Source of the DNA: Musa acuminata AAA Group
Lineage: Eukaryota; Streptophyta; Magnoliopsida; Zingiberales; Musaceae
NCBI RefSeq assembly: GCF_036884655.1
Contig: NC_088348.1
Location: forward strand, 26,683,501 to 26,747,500
Direction of reading: 5' to 3'
DNA length: 64,000 nucleotides
Shown here: piece after piece, positions 55,470 to 64,000 of the stretch
How the letters are laid out: every line of letters starts with the position of its first letter
Numbering within the stretch: the first letter of the stretch is position 1
Made by a program: the position numbers and the translations under genes
Notes under the pieces: generated by a model
Seen by the model: only the letters and a program-made list of their open reading frames with translations
Database searches by the model: none
What the model was told of the DNA's origin: nothing

Positions 55470-58400
55470 TCATGTAGGAAAATTCATCCTTAACAATAGA
55501 GGGTAGCAGTGATCAGGGTCATAGTTAGCCCATGTGGAGTCATCGCCCTTCAGGAGTTTTTGATGAATATTCCAGACGTGGGTGTCATAGTTTTCAAGCA
55601 ATTTGTAATCCAACCCAATTTCCTTGATTTTCTCTATAAACTTGACTAGTGAATCACCTCTCTTAGGACTCAGAAAAATGGCTTCAGAGACCTCTGAACG
55701 TTTCAAGAGAGACTTGACTGTACACGCAAGGCTTTCGTGAAATTGCTTGAAGAAAGTGCTACAAGAATCAAATAAGAGAATCAGAACATATGTAAATGAT
55801 AAGTAAGAAAAATTAACTAGTAAACAAGAAAATTGAATTTCAAATGAACAAAGATAAAAGAATGATCAGTTAATAAATGAGGCAGCTTAAGGTACACATT
55901 AACTACATATATATCTAGTACTGCTCATGTTAAAAGTGTATTGTATTAAAACATCCATCTTCATCTTTGAGACATGAAAATTGTTTTTGGTTTTTGTTGT
56001 ATGCTTCCATCTGAATTGACATAATTGAATGAAAGTATTGAGGAAAAGTTAGTTAGCTAGAAATCTCAAGGTATACAATAAATCAAACTTTAAAGCAGAA
56101 ACATATAGGTTTTGGGAGCTTATGGTTGGCATAAATTCTAATATATTCTTGGTTTATGATGTTTGCTAAATGGGACCCACGAATTGAATGAATCCTCATT
56201 TCTACTATATGATAAAGTTAGCAACGGATGTATCAGCAGATTTCAGGGTTTCCAATATAAGTCAATAGGATACAGAAAAAGAAACATGAACATGAACATG
56301 GAAAACAAACTTTCACTATATAAATCAGTCACTAGCTAAAAACATCTTTCTCCGAAAGTCCGCCCCTCAATGTTGTTATGGAAACCATGAGAAGTTTCAG
56401 GGAGGGATTTATCATTTTTAAAAATATAAATCAGTCAATAGCTAAACACATCTTTCTCCGAAAGATCTGCCCCTCAATGTAATTATGGCAACTATGAGAA
56501 GTTTCAGGGAGAGATTTATCACTTATAAAATAAACATATAACAAATGTTATTCCAAACACAAACATTTCAGAAACTAGTCTAACATAGAGATTAAACATT
56601 TGCTCTCTCTCTCCATTTGATAACTACAACAGTGAGAAATAACAGAAATCAAACAAAAATTAACAAAAATCATCAAGGATATCAGTAAACATACCAGTCA
56701 CTTGCAACAACAACATCAAAGGAACTCAACACATCAGAAACTAGATCCTGATTCCAATGCAAGATCATTGATTGTACTTTTGTAGCTCCAAAAACTTGAG
56801 CATTGAGACTTATGTTATGCTGAATATCTGAATGCTAAGGAATACTAACGAAATCTCAAACCAGCAGGCACTAGATTCAGATTCTATCACTAAATAATAC
56901 TTGGTACAATATCAGAAAATAGATTTCTTTAACTACTAGGGCATATGGCAGTTTTCGTTAGAAAGAATTTTTAAGATACAACAGCTAATTTTCAATACCA
57001 ACTGAAAAAAAAATGAAACGATGTTAAAATTTGTAGAGAATGTACACCAGTTGTTATATGTGTAATATATGGATTACCTTATTATGGACAGGTAGCATGC
57101 TTCACCCAGACTATATTGGTCAAATCTCAACAGATTGATGTTTCAACTCTGAAAGATTATAATATAATAATATACAAACCTATGAACATACTAAAATTTA
57201 ACCATGACAATATTCTAATATATGATCCATAAATTTGGTTAAAATCTATATGGCTCAAGGTAAGAGAGATACTCCCAGGTCTGAGAACAACAAACTGGAG
57301 AGCAACCCAGCAAAGTTTAAAATCACTTTAAGAGTCTGATTTGGCCCAGTACGTGAGAAATTTTATCTTCATCCTCAAAATTCATAAAGAATGATAACCA
57401 ATGGATATAGAGTACGAGGTTAGAAACTAATGTTTATGAATAACATATCATAATATGTTTACTCAATAAATCTACACAGAATCTAGAGATTGATTACCTC
57501 CGACTTCAGCTTTAGAAGCCAATTTTCTATCTATACTCAATCATTGACACTTTGCTAACCACCTTACACAGTTTGATTGCAATCTTTCAGTAAAAACCAT
57601 TGAACTATGATCTTTTAAAAGAAAAACAAATTCTCAATCAAAAGTTTAACTACATTATTTCCAGTAATTTAAAAGACTTTTTCATCTATTCTAGTTTAAA
57701 GCATCAATTTAAAAGTTTATTTAAAAAATAATAATCAAGCGAATCGAAATAAAAGAAAATACACTATTTGTTCCACTTTCACTTTAAAATCATATGTTAA
57801 AAACCCAAGTTTAGCTGATTTTCTCATGATCAAAACATGTCTGCTTATTTTCATTTTTTTTCTTTTTCTTATTTTGAAATAGAAAACTAAGCATGTGACA
57901 TATAAAACTGTTACCAATGCAACAAAAGACAACTAATTAATTTATTGGCTTTTAAAAGCTTTACTTTGTAATTGATTTCCTGTATTAATGAAGCTAAACC
58001 TCCATGATGGTAAATAGCTCAATAAATAGAATGCATCACTAAAATCATAGCCCCAAAATTATCTACATTCTCTGGTGTTATCAAAGGTATATATGGATTC
58101 TAGAGAACCTTTGCATTAGAAGTCTTGTCTCCATTAATAGCACCTGCTGAGACAACAAAATCTTATATAGATGGCTTCATTGATCATCACGAAGCCGTCA
58201 AAAATTCAAGAGTTCAAGTGACAAAACCTTACTCAAGAAGACAGGGAATTGTCACCAAATTAAGTTCTATTGTATGATTTGATGTCTTTTAGTGCAAACA
58301 AGGTCATAATGTATTAATAAATGATAAATTAGTCAATTAGTATCACAATGACCATAAAAGAACAGGGCCAACACCTACAACAGGATACAATCAACAACAT

Positions 58401-61400
58401 TTGGGTTCCCATCAGAAATTACCACCTCTTGAGCATCTGAACTTGCAGCAATAGCCAATCCAGCTAACCCATAACCTGATCCAAGTTCAATCACTCTTTT
58501 GGACCTTGATGACAAAACTTGAATTCATCAATCAATGTTAGTACAAAACAACAACAAAGAAAGCTAAAGAACAAATACTTCCATCCTCGTAACTAGATGT
58601 ATAATGTTGGAACTCATGATCAATGATTTTATATTCTATTCTGCTTATATTACCATATATGTAAGAAGTTCAAGTGGTATGAACTTTTAATAGAAAAGTC
58701 ATGTGTTGTTAATGGAGAAGCTATTTTTTAGCACTGAAAATGGATGGCAAGTGCTTGAGTCATTTCATCATGCAAGAGCAATCATAGCATCAGAGTTTCT
58801 ATTTAGTTAGTAACATTATACTGGAAAAAATATTGGGTCATAGTGAAAGGAGAGGATCAGCATGAGCTCCCTGAAGATAACAACAGATACATTAAATTTC
58901 ATTGTGTTGTCTGGCCTTTATATGGACCAAAACACAATGCAAGTACTTGGACTTAGAAAAGCCTAATTCATGTCTTTTAGTAACAGCAAGCTAGTTTGAT
59001 AGGCTGCATTGTGCAGAACATTCTGGTAGATAAAGTGAGCCAATGATCCAACCTTCATGCTCCCCAAGTAGAAGGCAAGTTTCTATACCAAGCAAAACCA
59101 CAAAGGTGAAGCTAAAGATGGTTGATCAACACAAATTTAATGTCATATACAAGTTTATGGGAAATTTCTACTTTCTTCTATGATAAGTTATACTAACAAT
59201 GTGATATATGTGCCCATGTGCAAAAAGGTACTTCGAAGCAGAGCGAAATCAGATGTGGAATTGACTAAAAAATTATAACAGAGTAGTTGCACTTGGAAGC
59301 AACAGCATTCTCCTGTCTTACTCGTCACACTTGCATATATTTTTTGCTCTTAACCAGTTCCAGATTCATTCCCGCAGAAGAACAGTCCAAAGGTTCAGTT
59401 GTGATGACTTTTCATGATTCACCTCCATGATATGGTCACTTCATGAACAAAAAATACCATATATGTTACGGTAACCTAGTGCATAAGGCTCCTGCCACTA
59501 GGAGGTTTGGCTTCTAAATCTATCAAATATATAATTCCATTTCCTTTTCTTGTTAAAGTTGTTTATAATTTTCATCAACCATCTGTCGAAGGATGTTATT
59601 ATACTGTATAATAGAGTTGCTCATCCCTTTCTACATCCGTTGTCATCAATGAGTTTGACATTCAGATTTGCAAGCTCCAATGATTTAATATCAAATTTAG
59701 ATATAATTTCATTTATCTGAAGGGTAAACCTTAGTTTTAAAATGAAAATATCAAGAATAATATTTATCAATATGATTCCCAATAGCTAAACTGCAGATCC
59801 AATACCCAGATCCATGAATTTTCACTCCCTACAGTGTGGAAAACATCAATGGCTACATAAATAGAATAAGATAACATAGGGAGAAAGTAGAGACTCTGTA
59901 CTATAGAGGAGAACTAGACCAACAATTAATTTAAGATAATTAACTTGGAGTTCCCAAAACAAACAGACAAAAAAGTATCAACACTTTCCTACTCCTAGTA
60001 ACTTCCACCTTAACATTGGATCGAGATCAATTTTAACTCAAAAAGTAAACTATATAGACAATGTCCATAAATAAGCCAATAAGAAACCCTTAAGCCATCA
60101 GTTATCTCCTGTTTACAACAATTCAAATACTCAAGCTAAGGAGTTATTTTGACTAAATCATCATTTAGCATCAAAGCGTAAAATTTTCAGTTTGTAATTC
60201 ACAAGTCTACCCAAAGAGTTCTCGATGTCTAAACTTCAATTCATTGTCTACGTATTGACAATTTAATCTCACATGGTAAATGATCCTGAACAATTTGATA
60301 TAATCAGGATTCAGGAATAATAATGTCTCTCTAATAAGAATTTCAAACCTAAAGAGTTTTTTTGTTTTGTACAATCTTGGAATTTTTGTGATTTTGTCTC
60401 TAGCATAGGGATGCAAATCACCTAAACAAGAAAAATAATTTTGATAATTCATTTTGTGTAGGGACATAAAGCATAGTAATGACTAACATACCGGAACATA
60501 AAAGGATGATTTACGCAAAAATAAGCAAGGACATCTTCTGAAGGCCAACTACCTACACAAAATATATTAGGAGATTCAGACTTAAAACAAAAATTACAAT
60601 GAAGATGATTTTGTAACATTTGAAAATATAAGAATGAAAACATGTGAAGAAATGCCCTTTTTTTCTTCAAAAAATCAGCACAATTAGTGCTTCAAGTATA
60701 AAGAACAAATTTGGATTTCTACATGTTTGCAACTTACATATGAGCAATAGTTACTTTGTCTAATTTTAAGGTTCACTGTATTAACAATAGACTCAAATGC
60801 CATCACGTGAAGTAATATGAAAATATATAAGTAGCACATGAAGTAAATGCAGAAATAGCAGGGATTCCTCTCTGAGACAAAATACAAAAGTTTAGACCCA
60901 CCCTTTTAAAGCTCCATAAAGAATATCTAATGCTATTTGAATGGCTTAGTAGTTATTTTATTCAAAGATAAAGCATATAATTGCTGTCAAAAAGAATAAT
61001 CTAATTTCTTGGATTTAAATATGTGTTAAAAAAATAGATGAGTTGATAAATTTAATAGATTGAAGATCTAAGAATTTTGGGAAGGTCAATATTTCATTTC
61101 TATGACATGCTCCAGAGGTTTGGCACCCAGAGATAGATTCTACCGATTGCAACTTGTTACTCGTCCAAAGAATTTCAAGAATGCCTTATTCTGATAAACC
61201 AAATGCATACATATTGAATATATATATATATATATAAAATACATTCATTATTTTGTCTGTAGGCATACATATATATATATCCAAAAACCTTCGAAAAATC
61301 AAGCAAAAATGTATAACCAAAAAATGAGAGGAAAATTTGACCAAAACATATAAAGATTAAACACGAGAAGTAATCTCAAAATTGTTCCTATGATACTTAA

Positions 61401-62627
61401 TAATTAAGAAAAGAATGTTCTGATATCCATAAAACCATATGGAAAATGCTAAATCCAACAGAAGAGATCAAATCTTGCCCTGAAAAAACAAGTAGTCAGC
61501 ATTTCTGATGAGGGTTCAAAATAACTTACAAACTAACCCCGTGGTGTCGATATCAAATCTAGTGGAGATCTCAAAATCATTTAGGTCAACACAATCCTCC
61601 ATTCTTTGGCTGAAAAAGAATCAAAAAGAGAGCAGTTGTCGCACAATATTTGACACATAGAAATGTTATGCTGATGAAATAAACTGGAAATTTACACAAG
61701 AACAATCATATTAGTAAGACATTTGTAAACCGATAATGCCAAATAAACAAATATTAAAAGTGACCAAGTGAGATCATCATATGAACAAAATGATGTGACA
61801 CGATCAGGTTAAATTTGCAGATATCAACATTCACAACCCACGTACTAATTGATTCTTTATCAGAAGAATTACATAGACAAAGATGCTTCGTATGAGTTTA
61901 CATTCTTTATCAAGTGAGCTGCTCAGGAACTGAAGCCATTTGTTAGCTTCAGCAATCATGTTAGGAAAAAGAAATCGCTGTTGGTAGAGAACAAATGAAA
62001 CGGCCGAGATGAGGGCAAAGATATCGAACGAGTTAATTAAGCTGAGATATTACCCCCATAGAAAGCCACTGACAGCAACAATTACAATGATCTTACAGAT
62101 GAAGTACTTACATCATAACAAGTCCAGGACCATTCTCCAAAGGTAATTTGTAGCGTGTGCAGACATCACGTGGACCGACGAGATATTTCGCCCGCAGGGT
62201 AGCTTCTACGACTTCCACTGAATCGCTATCGTCAACCGGGTGACACGGGATCAGGTTAAAGCCACCACCTCTTTTCCTGGATACGTTCTTGGTGTTCACT
62301 TCCGAGGGCTCATCTGCGTCCCACTTTAGCGGATTAAAGCTAGTCATAACTTTGATGAGAGAAATCAGGAATCGTTGTGATCACCAAGTAAAAGAAAAGG
62401 CAAAAAACCTAATGTCAAATTCCGGTAAATTTGGATGATCACAGTGATGGAAGTTTGGCATCGAACCCGGACGACTCCAAACTAGAAAAAGAGGGTTTTA
62501 TGTTGGGTGCAAAACCTGGTGCGGCGGAGGGACGACGGAGGAGCGACTTGCGGAGGATCGACCACCTGAGAGATGCAGGGGATCGAGGAGGAGGAGGAGG
62601 CGCCGCGTCCATCCCACCTTTATCCAT
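55470..62627 (-). CDS. CaMKMT: Calmodulin-lysine N-methyltransferase (CaM KMT)
   Basis: This is a SAM-dependent class I methyltransferase that trimethylates a conserved lysine of calmodulin. Seven exons in transcription order: 62627-62443, 62339-62112, 61609-61530, 60552-60492, 58504-58389, 56827-56695, 55758-55470 (1,092 nt, 363 residues). All joins keep frame with GT-AG borders. N-terminal ASLRWSILRKSLLRRPSAA is typical of plant CaM KMT, then VSRKRGGGFNLIPC and YKLPLENGPGLV. The motif GLVCSWPSEDVLAYFC spans two exons. SAM motif I is VIELGSGYGLAGLAIAAS, followed by VVISDGNPNVVDYIQ, DVVVASDCTFFKQFHESL, AIFLSPKRGDSLVKFIE and the C-terminal YDPDHCYPLLLRM. Introns are AT-rich, up to about 2 kb. 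The exon 1/2 junction (CT/GTGATC to CTAG/C) is the least certain. Confidence 0.93.
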
Positions 62628-63117
62628 TCGGCTATTGATCTCAAAGAAACGGTTCTTCGATGACTTAGAAAGCGAACAAGGAAACGATCGAAGGCGCTCG
62701 CTGCCTCACTCCGCTTCTATTCTGTTTTCCTCGTGCGCTACGGTGCACGCCATGTGCTCGACGATATGAGGGTAAATATATTATATTTTATTTAAAATGG
62801 ATTTCTATTTGTAACTTTTTTTTACTATTTAAAACTGGAGCTTATTTTTTAGAACATTTTTGTACTATTGATAACCTTATTATTTTTCATAATAATATAA
62901 TATTTTATTATTTATAATCTTTGATTTTAATTTTATTTTTCCTTATGTACCTTAGGATCATCATTTGAGCACCTTATGATTGTTGACACTCTCTACATTT
63001 ATTATCGCTGTTGATTATCACCCCTCAATTATTGGGAGTTTCTAAGAAAAGTTTTTTGTAAATTATATATTTTTCCTTCAATTTTTATTATAGTATTTAT
63101 AAATCCTTTCAAACATT

Positions 63118-63178
<61 letters not shown>

Positions 63179-63237
63179 ATTAATTGAGATGATATTTCTC
63201 CCACAATAATTCCTCTTCCATACACCGCAGTGCGTCG
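62628..63237. other. CaM KMT upstream region and spacer
   Basis: 62628-62770 is GC-rich and would hold the CaM KMT leader and promoter. 62770-63120 is AT-rich without features. A compound microsatellite (CT)n(TA)n lies at 63121-63178, about 60 bp past the stop codon of the aquaporin gene. Confidence 0.4.
63121..63178. repeat. Compound (CT)n(TA)n microsatellite
   Basis: An uninterrupted CT dinucleotide run of about 19 units passes into a TA run of about 9 units. It lies in the likely 3' UTR of the NIP gene. Confidence 0.95.
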
Positions 63238-64000
63238 TCATGGCTGAGACTCTTCCTGATCTTCTGCTCCAAGTTTGACGGCAGTGTAGGCGTAAGCTCC
63301 GGCAATGGCTCCTGCGACTGGTGCAATCATATATATCCATATCTCCTCGTAGTTTCCGGTCGCTATCGCCGGCCCGAGCGTCCTCACCGGGTTCATCGAT
63401 CCCCCCGTGGACGGCCTGAGTCAATGCCATCATCAATCACATCCAAATCGACTTCGGTATTCTGCATGCAGGATACTTACCCAGCAACGAGGATGTTGAG
63501 CAGCACAGTTGCCCCAATAGCCACTCCTGCCAGTTCTCTCACCTGCACGCACGTGGAAGAACGACATGAGACGAAGAGAAGGGAAGCAGAAAGCATGTGT
63601 GCGTGTGTGTGTAGATATGGTGTGGCAGATCGTTACTGCACGGGTGTCGGTTGCGACGGCGACGATGACGAACATGAGAGTGAAGGTGATGACGAACTCG
63701 AGGAAGAAGGCCTGAGCTGTGCTCAGTGTGGGGACAGTCACCCCGCCGGAGTGGAAGGGGTGGAAGATGGCCTTGAGGGCGAAGGACGCGGCGGTAGAGC
63801 CCAGCACTTGGGCCAGTATGTATCCGGGGACATGCGTCCACGGGAAATGGCGGGCGGCGGCGAACGCGATAGTGACGGAAGGGTTCAGATGGGCGCCGGA
63901 GATGTGGCCGATGGAGATGATGACGACGCAAACGGCGAGTCCGGCTGAGGTGGCGGCGCCGAGAAGGGTTGCGGCACCGTCGTACTTCTGGTTCACTATC
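63238..64000 (-). CDS. NIP: NIP aquaporin, NIP5;1/NIP3 (boric-acid channel) class, 3' part
   Basis: This is a nodulin-26-like intrinsic protein of the plasma membrane; the NIP II class passes boric acid. Exons on the - strand: 64000 (open) to 63637, 63542-63481, 63415-63238, with TGA at 63240-63238. The first NPA box is NPS ([20 protein letters not shown]) and the second is NPV ([12 protein letters not shown]), as in NIP5;1/NIP3-type channels. Transmembrane stretches include [67 protein letters not shown] and [20 protein letters not shown]. At the exon A/B join the protein reads DTRAV-RELAG where the family has GELAG. The C-terminal tail is short ([10 protein letters not shown]). The N-terminal third lies beyond the window edge. 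Confidence 0.92.

Overview
The window is nuclear DNA of a flowering plant. Intron-bearing genes of plant families, GT-AG introns, AT-rich spacers, a GC-rich single-exon gene and layered LTR retrotransposons all point that way. The repeats and gene style suggest a monocot, most likely Zingiberales/banana (Musa or Ensete). That placement is inference; no organelle or bacterial features are seen.

Layout. (1) 1-8.4 kb, + strand: the C-terminal half of the CPSF160 gene (ten exons), whose introns carry three palindromic GTACCG-rich repeats; one of these is split by a solo LTR. (2) 8.4-11.2 kb: spacer with a degraded coding-like segment and a 263-bp imperfect hairpin resembling a plant miRNA precursor. 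(3) 11.2-17.1 kb, - strand: a bHLH121-type transcription factor in five exons, with a 5'-truncated LINE in an intron. (4) 20.4-24.1 kb, - strand: an intact TOC132/TOC120-type chloroplast import receptor with a probable 5'-UTR intron. (5) 24.9-46.8 kb: a nested retrotransposon block. Element A (Ty3/Gypsy, Tat-like, - strand) contains element B (short gag-only element, + strand) in its antisense ORF and element C (copia-derived non-autonomous element, - strand) in its integrase. All three have target-site duplications: perfect 5 bp for B and C, one mismatch for A. (6) 46.8-50.6 kb: an RNase H-like remnant, a solo LTR related to B, and spacer. (7) 50.6-52.5 kb, + strand: an intact single-exon ARMADILLO REPEAT ONLY (ARO) gene. 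(8) 55.5-62.6 kb, - strand: calmodulin-lysine N-methyltransferase, complete in seven exons. (9) 63.2-64.0 kb, - strand: the 3' end of a NIP-type aquaporin (NIP5;1/NIP3 boron-channel class), running off the window.

The host genes belong to unrelated processes: mRNA 3' processing, iron-response transcription, plastid protein import, ROP signalling/polar growth, calmodulin methylation and boron transport. I see no operon-like or pathway clustering. All exon structures were deduced by eye from splice dinucleotides, reading-frame continuity and family similarity, without transcript data. The least explained signals are the 10.86-11.12 kb hairpin, the antisense ORF with its own TATA box in element A, the extra ORF standing in for pol in element C, and the GTACCG palindromic family.
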